A DNA stretch of 64,000 nt from Pseudomonas monteilii NBRC 103158 = DSM 14164 (GCF_000730605.1 NZ_BBIS01000037.1:87037-151036), one strand, 5' to 3'. Shown: positions 25,682 through 32,811, counted from the stretch's first letter. Translations and numbers: made by a program. Notes: generated by a model not told the origin, from the letters alone.

Positions 25682-25819
25682 CAGGGCGCTACCCCTGCTT
25701 GGTTCCCGCCGCGTTTCTGGTATTGGCCGTCTCGCATATACCGGCTCAGGAGGTTCACGGGTCTTTGCGATCCTAGCGCTGCAGCTCGCTTGAGCACGCT
25801 CCGATCAATCTCCGATGCA
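25658..25819. repeat. Perfect 20-bp inverted repeat with 122-bp spacer
   Basis: TGCATCGGAGATTGATCGGA at 25658-25677 is repeated exactly as its reverse complement at 25800-25819. The region 25542-25956 (415 bases) otherwise holds the ATG-less frame and, beyond 25820, nothing I recognise until the rightward gene at 25957. Confidence 0.95.
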
Positions 25820-25956
25820 GCCTGCGATGGGGAGCAGGGCATCATGGACTCTTGCGGGAAACTAAGATGTGATGAGATTCAGCTCTAAAGTTTTCTCAAC
25901 TTCTGCCGACTCGATAGCTGTCAATCGCTAAAACCAACACTCAAAGGATGATGCGC

Positions 25957-26298
25957 ATGGGGTTTTTCGACATTGTTGCTGGCCTAGGAAAAGCAGCAGG
26001 CAAGGCTATGAACGACACGATGGTCAGAAACTTGCTCACTATGTGGGACAAGGTCAAGAATGCTCCCGAGTCTCGGCTCATGGACTTCTACGAGCAGAAC
26101 AACACGAGCGAGAAAAACAACAGTACGAATCGGGCTATGGCCTTAGCCGCAATGGCCGGATCGTACCAAGCCCGTCAGTTGCTCGAGCGTGATGAAAGCG
26201 CACGACGTGCTCTCCGCAATATCCGTGAAAAAATTTCGCTGGAAAACTCATCTTCGGCTGACCGCTTGCGCGAAGCTATTGATCAGTTGCTACGTTGA
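25957..26298 (+). CDS. Rightward accessory protein (113 aa)
   Basis: A 113-residue protein on the opposite strand from its neighbours, starting MGFFDIVAGLGKAAGKAMND, with a helical, Asn- and Ser-rich body. AAAGGA lies nine bases before ATG 25957; ATGs at 25948 and 25951 are too close to it. Base composition is lower in GC than the surroundings, as expected of an accessory gene. Function unknown. Confidence 0.7.
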   Translation: MGFFDIVAGLGKAAGKAMNDTMVRNLLTMWDKVKNAPESRLMDFYEQNNTSEKNNSTNRAMALAAMAGSYQARQLLERDESARRALRNIREKISLENSSSADRLREAIDQLLR

Positions 26299-26364
26299 TA
26301 GCGCGGCACTCTGACGTTTATTTCGGGCTGGCCAGCTAGCGTCAGGCTGTCGTTAGCTGGTTGT

Positions 26365-26574
26365 TCAGTCGACGCTGATTTTCCCGCCGCCGGGCTTCTG
26401 GATGGTCTTCAGCATTTCGCGTTGCAGCTCACCGATTGCCCAGGCCGCAGCAACAACTGCCACGTCGCGGCACATCGCGCCTTTCACGTCGAAACCTTCA
26501 ACGCTGATGCCGTCCTTGGTGATGGTCACGCGCCCAGTTTTGCGGATCTTCAGTTCATCGTCGGTCGTGTACAT
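26365..26574 (-). CDS. Small phage protein (69 aa)
   Basis: A 69-residue protein (MYTTDDELKIRKTGRVTITKDG) with a beta-rich N-terminus and helical end. GGAGAGC precedes ATG 26574. A hairpin of the recurring intergenic family lies just upstream (26594-26636). Confidence 0.65.
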   Translation of the reverse strand: MYTTDDELKIRKTGRVTITKDGISVEGFDVKGAMCRDVAVVAAAWAIGELQREMLKTIQKPGGGKISVD

Positions 26575-26638
26575 ACTGCTCTCCAAGGCGGTTGATTTCC
26601 CGTCTGGCCCTGTCGCCAAGGCCAGCCAGTGAAATCGC

Positions 26639-26851
26639 TCAGCGCTTGCCCAGAACCGCCTTGGTGACGACCTTGGGAAATTTCTTGGTGCGGATCTCGT
26701 TGGCCTGCTTATCGGTCAGCAGGCCTGCCAGATACAGCGTGGTGATGGACGTGTTGATATGGTCGAGGCGCTTGGCCTCGTCGGCGTTCATTTCCGGGAA
26801 CTGCTGCGCGAAGGGCCGCGCCGCCCAGCCTTGCTCGAACGTGCCTGACAT
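26639..26851 (-). CDS. Small phage protein (70 aa)
   Basis: A 70-residue protein with QFPEMNADEAKRLDHINT and a basic C-terminus. Preceded by a recurring hairpin (26876-26917) and a GAGGGC site. Function unknown. Confidence 0.65.
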   Translation of the reverse strand: MSGTFEQGWAARPFAQQFPEMNADEAKRLDHINTSITTLYLAGLLTDKQANEIRTKKFPKVVTKAVLGKR

Positions 26852-26923
26852 TGTCTTGCCCTCTGCTATTCAGTGGATTCCCCCTGATGCGCCCCGCTTG
26901 AGGCGCACCGGGGAATCGTCTGT

Positions 26924-27241
26924 TCAAACCGGCGAGTTGCTATCGTCGCCGCCGTGCGAAAGGAACTCGTGGATCTTGTCGAGGCCGATGTACTCCAGCG
27001 TGTCGTCGGGATCGCTGTTATCGATCAGAAATTTGCGGACAACGTCCTCATCAATGGACTCAAGAATGTTCTCGACGCCCACCTCGCTGATGATGTCGAC
27101 AGGGTCGAGATCGTGAAGGCGGTCGTCCAGATCGAGCTTGGCGGCAATCTCACGGCCATTTGCCTCTACCGTGACGCTCACGCCGCTGGTGTGATAGGTG
27201 CTGTCCACGCTCACGCTGTCTGCTGGGAAGGTGATTTCCAT
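26924..27241 (-). CDS. Acidic phage protein (105 aa)
   Basis: A 105-residue, strongly acidic protein (MEITFPADSVSVDSTYH to HGGDDSNSPV), possibly a DNA mimic or a protein-interaction factor, though nothing proves this. ATG 27241 follows GGAGTG; a longer in-frame start at 27277 overlaps a hairpin. Preceded by hairpin 27258-27297. Confidence 0.65.
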   Translation of the reverse strand: MEITFPADSVSVDSTYHTSGVSVTVEANGREIAAKLDLDDRLHDLDPVDIISEVGVENILESIDEDVVRKFLIDNSDPDDTLEYIGLDKIHEFLSHGGDDSNSPV

Positions 27242-27367
27242 TGGTGTCACTCCAGTTGATTCCCAATGCCGCCTCATCGAAGCGGCATCAGTGAATCGTT
27301 CTGTCCCATTACCGCCGGGGTGGCGGGGCGCATTGCATGCCCGGGTCGTTCTCTCGGTTCAGGCGTT

Positions 27368-27856
27368 TCACCCTGACCGGTATTGGCATCTAGCCTTTTC
27401 ATATTGCTCGGCGGCCAGCTCAGGCGTTGGGTATCGGCCCAGGAATATGGTCCGGCCTGAAACCTTGATCGATGCCATCCAGAGCTGACGACGCTGATCG
27501 AAAGCGACACCCCTGAATCCCGATTTGTTGTTGGTGTGTAACCCTCGATTCAGAGAGTTCTCCGTCCTGGTGCAATCCCGCAGATTCAAAGCTCGGTTGT
27601 CATCACGCTTGCGGTTGATGTGATCGACCTCGCCCAGTGGCCAGGATCCGTGATGCATTGCGTAGGCGATGCGATGAGCTCGGTAGTACCGACCAGCGAT
27701 GCACACGACTATGTATCCGGATGGCTTGGTCGAGCCCGCTATGGAGCCAACTGCACCTGTTGGCGAGCTTGTCACGCGCCATGTCAGGTGGCCTGTATCT
27801 GGGTTGTATGAGAAGAGTCGGTGCAGTTCGGATATTTCCAGTTCGTTTGTGTTCAT
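27368..27856 (-). CDS. HNH homing-type endonuclease with AP2 domain
   Basis: A 162-residue protein. The HNH part has RAHRIAYAMHHG, then EVDHINRKRDDNRALNLRDCT with the catalytic His-Asn pattern. A C-terminal AP2-like DNA-binding domain (SGFRGVAFD to YPTPELAAEQYEKA) follows. This architecture is typical of free-standing homing endonucleases that spread among phages. It is the first gene after the leftward early promoter, and strong hairpins precede its AGGAG site. Confidence 0.9.
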   Translation of the reverse strand: MNTNELEISELHRLFSYNPDTGHLTWRVTSSPTGAVGSIAGSTKPSGYIVVCIAGRYYRAHRIAYAMHHGSWPLGEVDHINRKRDDNRALNLRDCTRTENSLNRGLHTNNKSGFRGVAFDQRRQLWMASIKVSGRTIFLGRYPTPELAAEQYEKARCQYRSG

Positions 27857-28202
27857 TGATCTCCTCGCATCGAAAGCGAACTCGGCGAGAACGCTTTCGA
27901 TGTAGCCCTAATTGGCGCCAGGGCTATCGGCGCGGCATGCAGCTATGCGGGTCATTCGCACGGTTCAGCGTTTCGCTTCGTTCGCCGTCAGAGGTTGTCC
28001 TCCGCGTTGGTTGCCTTTCGGGGCAATCGAACTCCGGTCACCACAGGAAGCTGCATGGTCTGTTCACCAGTTCCAGAGCTGGCATGGGGATCGAATTTAT
28101 TGCTCGCGCTGTACCGTTGCCGGGATCGATCCGCGATGTTCCCATCAATGTGAAAGAGCGGTCGGCTTGAGGGCCTCCCGAGGGGCTGTGTAGCGCCTCG
28201 AT
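27857..28202 (-). promoter_or_regulatory. Long leader of the leftward early operon
   Basis: This 346-base stretch has no convincing gene. It holds a perfect 10-bp stem ATCGAAAGCG/CGCTTTCGAT at 27869-27901 directly before the HNH Shine-Dalgarno, another stem TAGCCCT/AGGGCTA at 27903-27926, and TTGCC-tttc-GGGCAA near 28010-28025. A 22-codon frame (MQLPVVTGVRLPRK..., 27988-28056) is possible but unsupported. In lambda the equivalent region holds nut antitermination sites; none is recognisable. Confidence 0.5.
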
Positions 28203-28208
28203 GGGTAA

Positions 28209-28237
28209 AATATGCACCAGTGCAATTTTGGTGTCAA
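28209..28237 (-). promoter_or_regulatory. Leftward early promoter (PL-like)
   Basis: On the minus strand TTGACA (28232-28237) is separated by 17 bases from CATATT (28209-28214). A repressor operator lies within the spacer and another just upstream. It would drive the leftward operon from the HNH gene to int. Confidence 0.8.
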
Positions 28238-28249
28238 TGCACCAGTGCA
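28213..28249. promoter_or_regulatory. Two repressor operators at the left promoter
   Basis: TGCACCAGTGCA occurs at 28213-28224 and at 28238-28249, centres 25 bases apart, overlapping the promoter. The same 12-mer lies in the cI-cro intergenic region, so these are the probable left operators of the CI-like repressor. Confidence 0.85.
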
Positions 28250-28268
28250 TAAATTTTTATGCAGGCAC

Positions 28269-28294
28269 AAAAAAGCCCGCGCTAGGCGGGCTCT
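28269..28294 (-). terminator. Terminator of the leftward cI operon
   Basis: GAGCCCGCC-tagc-GCGGGC followed by a T run on the minus strand. It ends the transcript of the repressor and the three genes after it, just before the left promoter. The adjoining 17-mer gcaggcacaaaaaagcc recurs at 31203-31219. Confidence 0.88.
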
Positions 28295-28308
28295 CATGTC
28301 GGCGGATT

Positions 28309-28833
28309 CTAGTTTTGCGGGACGTACTTTGTTTTGGCGTCCATGCCACATTCGGCTATCAGCCTCTGGCAGATCTGATCGGCTTCTGCCCGAGAGTCGT
28401 AATAGCCGCAATGGATTGGCATGCTTGAGCCGGATACGACTGGAAGACCAAGCTCTCTGGCGACCCCGAGGCGCCTGCCCAGCTCAGCCTTGCTGGTGGC
28501 TGGCAGTATGGCGACCCAGCCGTGCGAGGCTCCGCTTCCTTGAGGCATTGGTACAGGCTTGCTGATGTACTCATGCGCTTGATGGCCTGAGCTTCCAGAG
28601 ATGGGGGCGCCTACGGAGTCAATGCTGGATCTTGATCGCACCGAAAGAAGGATCACGCCAGAAACAGCAGATGCAGCCCCAAGCACTGCCAACATGGTGC
28701 GCCTGGATAGAAGCTCAGCATTGCTCGCTCGCTCCCAGTACATGAGCCCGTAAGGCAATGTCACATCCATGGCCAGAGCGTAGGCGATGACGGCCAGCCC
28801 GATCCCGATCAGTGCGATTCCCCAAGCCTTCAT
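28309..28833 (-). CDS. Membrane protein with SPOR-like C-terminus, in the cI operon
   Basis: A 174-residue protein with two transmembrane helices (about 5-25 and 45-65) and a soluble C-terminal domain (GWVAILPATSKAELGRRLG to GYYDSRAEADQICQRLI) whose spacing resembles SPOR peptidoglycan-binding repeats. As the last gene of the repressor transcript it should be expressed in lysogens. Candidate lysogenic conversion or superinfection-exclusion factor. Confidence 0.7.
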   Translation of the reverse strand: MKAWGIALIGIGLAVIAYALAMDVTLPYGLMYWERASNAELLSRRTMLAVLGAASAVSGVILLSVRSRSSIDSVGAPISGSSGHQAHEYISKPVPMPQGSGASHGWVAILPATSKAELGRRLGVARELGLPVVSGSSMPIHCGYYDSRAEADQICQRLIAECGMDAKTKYVPQN

Positions 28834-28907
28834 GGCGAACTCCCTGTGAATTTAGCGCCATCCTACCACTCTGGCCGCCAGCCATCACGCAGGCATAGCG
28901 CTGGAAA

Positions 28908-29243
28908 TCAGTCGTTCTGAGGGAGGTCCCTGGGCTTTACAATGAGGCCTAGCATTGCAACCAGGTAGAACAAGGCCCACCATGTCCAGAAGGCGATCAG
29001 TAACACCGACATTCTGGTGAGCGGCTTATCGGTGAACACGTTGAGCTGAATCTGAAGGAGCAAAAACCACATGACCGCAATATTTCGCAGGGCTGCTAGA
29101 GAGATTTCTCTAATTGTTGCAACGTTTGCGGCAACAATGCCTATATACCTCCTTCTTGACTCCCAGATAGCCCTTGACAGCCCTATTATCATGGCCGCAA
29201 TCAAGCTGGCGACTACGCTATTAGCTATGTTGCTGATATCCAA
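28908..29243 (-). CDS. Membrane protein expressed with the repressor (TTG start)
   Basis: A 111-residue protein with about three transmembrane helices (residues 10-26, 55-72, 80-102). It starts at TTG (29243) behind GGAGG with good spacing; no ATG fits. More AT-rich than neighbours. The position after cI parallels lambda rexAB, so exclusion of other phages is possible but unproven. Confidence 0.7.
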   Translation of the reverse strand: MDISNIANSVVASLIAAMIIGLSRAIWESRRRYIGIVAANVATIREISLAALRNIAVMWFLLLQIQLNVFTDKPLTRMSVLLIAFWTWWALFYLVAMLGLIVKPRDLPQND

Positions 29244-29297
29244 GCTGCCTCCATTTCGAAAAAGCCGAGACGAATCCCGGCCGGCAAAATAGCCTCT

Positions 29298-29528
29298 TCA
29301 GGATCTCTCGATACGGCCTGCTTTTACCTCTTCCCCATACCCCACCAGCCGATCCTCCCCATCCTGCATCACCTGGCAGATCCTGATCACCGCCTGGGCG
29401 TCATGCTCGTTTCCGGCTTCGCTCAGGCGGACGGCGATTCGCATCAGTTCGACTGCTGACCATTTAAGGTCAGAGGCAAGGCCCTGGAGGTCGCGGCGGA
29501 GGTCTTGGCTGGGCTTGGTTAGGGGCAT
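29298..29528 (-). CDS. Small helical protein after the repressor gene (76 aa)
   Basis: A 76-residue protein (MPLTKPSQDLRRDLQGLASDLKW) made of two predicted helices. ATG 29528 lies two bases after the repressor stop. Function unknown; co-transcribed with cI. Confidence 0.65.
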   Translation of the reverse strand: MPLTKPSQDLRRDLQGLASDLKWSAVELMRIAVRLSEAGNEHDAQAVIRICQVMQDGEDRLVGYGEEVKAGRIERS

Positions 29529-29530
29529 GG

Positions 29531-30373
29531 CTACACCGGCTGCCCATTCCACACGTAGAGCACCCGGGCCAGGATGTGGGTGTCGTCCACACGGATCTCC
29601 TCAGGGTCATGGTGTTTGTTGTCAGAAATCATCTTGAACCGATCACGGCCTTTCTTCTGCAAGCGTTTCACGTACAGCATTTCGTCGTGAGAGAAGAGGT
29701 AGATGCCGTCACCGGTGAATTCTCGGATCGTAATATCGACCAGCAACGGGTCGCGGTCTTTGATCGTGGGCGCCATTGACTGCCCCCAGCCGGTGATCAT
29801 TTTGAGGTGATAGTGCTCTTTGAACGTCACGCCCATTTCGCGCAGGTGCCGAGGGCTGACCCGGATGTCTTGCAGCATTTCCGGGTAATCATGGGGTATC
29901 TGTCCGCCACCCATCGCTGCCCGAACGTCGTAGTGCGCAATCCAAACCTCGTCACCAACTTGACCAGGCCGCGAGAAATCAAATGTGACGACCTTGGATG
30001 CTTCCTGCTCGGCAGATTTCTCCTCAATCGCGTCAGCGATCTTCTGCCGAGCATCCACTGAAAGCCCTTTTCCGTGCTTCGCCAGCATCTGCTTGACGAT
30101 ATCGGCAGTGGAAAGGGTGGCTCGCTCTTCCGGCTGAGGCTCGACTTCGCCCAAGGGTTCATAGCCACGCAGCTGATCGGTGGTGATACCGAAGAAATCG
30201 GCTAAAGGCCTGACCTGCTTGTCAGTCGGCTCTTTGATGCCTTTTGGGCCTTGAGGCTTGAGAATCCTGGAAATGGTCGACTGGCCGACACTTGTCCGGC
30301 TCGACAGCTCAACCTGAGTTATGCCATTTGCGGCCATCAGTTGAGCGAGAATTTTATCTATCGATTTATGCAT
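29531..30373 (-). CDS. CI-like phage repressor (HTH plus S24 peptidase fold)
   Basis: A 280-residue lysogeny repressor. The N-terminal Xre-type HTH (NGITQVELSSRTSVGQSTISRIL) binds operators. The C-terminal LexA/S24 domain shows TGWGQSMAPTIKDRDPLLVD with the catalytic Ser and a YVKRL Lys, so RecA-stimulated self-cleavage is expected. ATG 30373 is preceded at 13 bases by GGAGG. An operator-like site (30369-30380) overlaps its start codon, suggesting autorepression. Confidence 0.92.
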   Translation of the reverse strand: MHKSIDKILAQLMAANGITQVELSSRTSVGQSTISRILKPQGPKGIKEPTDKQVRPLADFFGITTDQLRGYEPLGEVEPQPEERATLSTADIVKQMLAKHGKGLSVDARQKIADAIEEKSAEQEASKVVTFDFSRPGQVGDEVWIAHYDVRAAMGGGQIPHDYPEMLQDIRVSPRHLREMGVTFKEHYHLKMITGWGQSMAPTIKDRDPLLVDITIREFTGDGIYLFSHDEMLYVKRLQKKGRDRFKMISDNKHHDPEEIRVDDTHILARVLYVWNGQPV

Positions 30374-30455
30374 GAGTGCAATGCTGCCTCCCGGCGGTGC
30401 ATACAGCAATACAGCGGAGCGTTGACAGATATGCACCAGTGCATGATGATGTGCA
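30369..30455. promoter_or_regulatory. Right operator region and cro promoter
   Basis: TTGACA (30422-30427) and GATGAT (30445-30450), 17 bases apart, form the rightward early promoter. Operators: a perfect TGCACCAGTGCA at 30432-30443, a 10/12 match TGCATGAGTGCA at 30369-30380 on the cI start, and a half-site ending GTGCA at 30444-30455. The arrangement matches lambda OR. Confidence 0.85.
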
Positions 30456-30475
30456 TATCTACAAAGGAGGCAGCC

Positions 30476-30697
30476 ATGAGCGCTACCGATCTTCCGAAAA
30501 AACTGGATGAGCTGCTGGGCTCAGGCATGACCTACAAGGCCATTGCTGAACGCGCCAAGTGCGACGTCTCGACCGTTTTCCGTATTCGCAACGGCCAGAT
30601 CAGCAACCCGAGCTATGTCGCCGGAACCGCTATCGACCAAATGCATGCCGAACTGGCCAAGAGCGGTAAGCAAAGCATCAAGAAATCCGCCGCTTAA
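30476..30697 (+). CDS. Cro-like regulator
   Basis: A 73-residue protein whose central helix-turn-helix (MTYKAIAERAKCDVSTVFRIRNGQ) makes up most of the molecule. AAAGGAGG precedes ATG 30476. It diverges from cI, with the shared operators between, which is the position of cro. Confidence 0.88.
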   Translation: MSATDLPKKLDELLGSGMTYKAIAERAKCDVSTVFRIRNGQISNPSYVAGTAIDQMHAELAKSGKQSIKKSAA

Positions 30698-30726
30698 ACA
30701 CTTTTCAATCACAAGGAAATCCCTGA

Positions 30727-30936
30727 ATGCACCTGGACCCCGCCAACAAACGCAGCGAAGTGATCAAGTCGCGCTGGAAGCCTGAATAGGTTCGAAAGCT
30801 ACGCATGGAGGCCCGCATGGCTGGCATGCAGCTGGCGACCTACGTGCACGAACTGGCCAACCTTGGCCGTCGCCTGGGCGCTGCTGATCTGCTCCGAGAA
30901 ATGAACGGCGCTGGTGAGCAGGATAAAACGGCCTGA
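30727..30936 (+). pseudogene. Ribbon-helix-helix-like gene interrupted by an amber codon
   Basis: A 69-residue frame with an in-frame TAG at codon 21 (30787-30789). Before it: MHLDPANKRSEVIKSRWKPE; after it the frame continues VRKLRMEARMAGMQLATYV. The two halves together give a typical ribbon-helix-helix pattern with the missing residue most likely Gln (CAG to TAG). AAGGAA precedes the ATG. Either a broken gene or one needing suppression. Confidence 0.75.
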
Positions 30937-30954
30937 AGCCCCTATGGAGGGCCT

Positions 30955-31167
30955 ATGCCTGAAACCACCTTCGAATTGCTGCCAATCGAGGTGAAGGCTG
31001 AGGTTCGACAGCTGGCTGCCGACCTTGGCTGGAGCCTGGATAGATCGACGGATGAGTACTTGGAGATGAGTCGCTCACTCGCGATCCAGGAGCAATTGAG
31101 ACAAATGCGACACAAGGCCCCCGTGTTGGGGCTGGTAGGGCACAAAAAGGGCCTCGATGTTCCCTGA
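30955..31167 (+). CDS. Small early phage protein (70 aa)
   Basis: A 70-residue protein (MPETTFELLPIEVKAEVRQL). TGGAGG precedes the ATG. It occupies the cII position but shows no clear DNA-binding motif. Function unknown. Confidence 0.65.
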   Translation: MPETTFELLPIEVKAEVRQLAADLGWSLDRSTDEYLEMSRSLAIQEQLRQMRHKAPVLGLVGHKKGLDVP

Positions 31168-31208
31168 TTGTGAAAAGACAGAGGCCCTCTTTCGGGCTTC
31201 TGGCAGGC

Positions 31209-31237
31209 ACAAAAAAGCCGGGATTGCGCCCCGGCTC
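31209..31237. terminator. Possible leftward-oriented terminator hairpin
   Basis: AGCCGGG-attgcgc-CCCGGCT with an A run on its left side, so it would terminate minus-strand transcripts. The 17-mer preceding it also occurs beside the terminator at 28269, suggesting duplication or recombination between these borders. Confidence 0.5.
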
Positions 31238-31266
31238 TCTGCAACATCACATAAGTGAGACCAATT

Positions 31267-32079
31267 ATGCATATGCAGACCCCAAGTGTACAGCCCATAG
31301 GATTGCTCGCGCCACAAAACACGAAGCATGATTTTGTGGCGCGCATGTCGTCTCGAGAGATTGCCGATCTGGTGGGATCTCGCCATGACAAGGTGAAACA
31401 GTCCATCGAGCGCCTGGCCACGGCCAAAGCCCCCGACAAGCCGGCTGTGATTGATCTTCCCCCATTGGGGGAATACCTCGACTCGCTGGGCCGTAAGGCT
31501 ACCGAGTATCTCGTCAACAAGCGCGACAGCTTCGTTGTCGTCGCCCAGCTTTCGCCAGAATTCACCGCCGCCCTGGTGGACCGCTGGCAGCAGTTGGAGG
31601 CCCAGGTAGCGAAGCCAATGCCCGCCGACCTCAGCAAGCTGGAAATCCTCCAGATGGCCCTGGAGTCGGAAAAAGCCCGCGTCCTGCTCACCGTCCAGGT
31701 CGAGGCCCAGGCCAAGAAGATCGACCACCTGGAAAACCTGTTCAAGGAAGGCATGAGCCACGTCCAGTTTTGCAAGGGCCTCAATGGGGTCAACGTGATG
31801 CAGGTTGGCCACTTCCTTGAGCGCCGCAACTGGCTCTACAACGAGAGCAAGTCCGGAACCCGGTACCGCGTCGCCGCCTATGCTCGCGACAAGTACATGA
31901 CCGAGCACCAGCAGGAGATCACCCCGCACGGGAAAGAGGCGTTCATCAGCTACACGCCGATCCTGCTGCGCAAGGGCGCCGCTCGCCTGTACGAGCTGTA
32001 TCTGGCCGGTGACCTGCCCATGAAGAAGAACTGGGACGGCCTGCACACCCACGACAAGGCAGTGCGGGGTGCAGCATGA
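31267..32079 (+). CDS. Phage antirepressor: Rha domain plus ANT/KilAC domain
   Basis: A 270-residue protein. Residues about 25-105 (MSSREIADLVGSRHDKVKQSIERL to FTAALVDRWQQLE) match the pRha regulatory domain; residues about 140-255 (FLERRNWLYNE to GAARLYELYLAG) match the ANT/KilAC domain of antirepressors. It probably counters the CI-like repressor. The 5' end contains a dispersed palindrome (31308-31343) that encodes part of the N-terminal extension. Start choice among nearby ATGs is uncertain. Confidence 0.88.
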   Translation: MHMQTPSVQPIGLLAPQNTKHDFVARMSSREIADLVGSRHDKVKQSIERLATAKAPDKPAVIDLPPLGEYLDSLGRKATEYLVNKRDSFVVVAQLSPEFTAALVDRWQQLEAQVAKPMPADLSKLEILQMALESEKARVLLTVQVEAQAKKIDHLENLFKEGMSHVQFCKGLNGVNVMQVGHFLERRNWLYNESKSGTRYRVAAYARDKYMTEHQQEITPHGKEAFISYTPILLRKGAARLYELYLAGDLPMKKNWDGLHTHDKAVRGAA

Positions 32080-32810
32080 GAAGCCGTGAGCAAGATCGCC
32101 AGCAGTGGCAAGACCCCGACTTCAACAAGTGGCTGGATGAAGCCATATCCGACGCCGGCCATATCGTTTGGGATGCGATTCCCGATGTTGGTTCGGCCTG
32201 GAATGGCTGGGATGCTGCGAAGGCTGCGCTTGGCTACTACTGCCCAGCCTGCAACGGTTCCGGCGAGGAAATCCACGTCACCTATCACGGCCCTGATTCG
32301 TTTGAGCGCCTCGGCCACTGCACTGCCTGCAACGGCGATGGGAGGACCTCGGCAGCACTTGCCGTCGCGAGTGAGCGTCTAGTCAGCGAAACCGCGCACC
32401 GTGGCGACCTTCAAGCGAAGGTCTGCGGCCTTCAGGCGGAGATCGACAAGCTCAAAACCGATAACGAGGCGTGGGGGCTTACCGTTGAGGCTGAGCGTCG
32501 CATCAAGCGCGGCATCTCCGACGAGAACGAGGCGCTGCGCATGCAAGTCAAGGAGCTCGACCTGTTGTTTGGGCGATACCTGCTTGGCATGCGTGCCGCT
32601 GTTGTGGAGTGGCAGAAAGGGAAGGGTGCCGATGCCGCGATGCAGTGGATCTGGAACGGTCTGCGTGGCCCTGGCGAACTGCCGCCTGAAGAAGAAACCC
32701 AGGCCCAGGCCTACTTCGACCGTGAGGTAGTGAAGATCGAGGAAGGCCTGGAAGAGGTGTACGCCTACCGCGACAAGCGCCGTAGTGAAAAAGCCCAAGG
32801 GGGTATTTGA
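32076..32810 (+). CDS. Phage protein with DnaJ-type zinc motifs (244 aa)
   Basis: A 244-residue protein. YYCPACNGSG and HCTACNGDG form a pair of CxxCxGxG-like zinc-binding repeats as in DnaJ. A coiled coil (about 110-165) follows. Its ATG overlaps the antirepressor stop (ATGA). Function unknown; perhaps a regulatory or replication accessory protein. Confidence 0.7.
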   Translation: MRSREQDRQQWQDPDFNKWLDEAISDAGHIVWDAIPDVGSAWNGWDAAKAALGYYCPACNGSGEEIHVTYHGPDSFERLGHCTACNGDGRTSAALAVASERLVSETAHRGDLQAKVCGLQAEIDKLKTDNEAWGLTVEAERRIKRGISDENEALRMQVKELDLLFGRYLLGMRAAVVEWQKGKGADAAMQWIWNGLRGPGELPPEEETQAQAYFDREVVKIEEGLEEVYAYRDKRRSEKAQGGI

Positions 32811-32811
32811 T

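Noticed and set aside
25552..25845. 97-codon minus-strand ATG frame across the inverted repeats
   Set aside because: Tryptophan- and proline-rich nonsense-like sequence; the other minus frame ending at the next gene's ATG looks more coding-like.
28038..28250. Minus-strand 70-codon frame over the left promoter
   Set aside because: Its start lies within the operators and upstream of the predicted transcription start.
29071..29292. Plus-strand 73-codon hydrophobic frame
   Set aside because: It is opposite a membrane protein gene with a proper GGAGG-TTG start; hydrophobic antisense frames are expected there.
30372..30436. Upstream GTG extension of the CI-like repressor
   Set aside because: It would run through the operator and the cro promoter region; ATG 30373 gives the normal HTH start.
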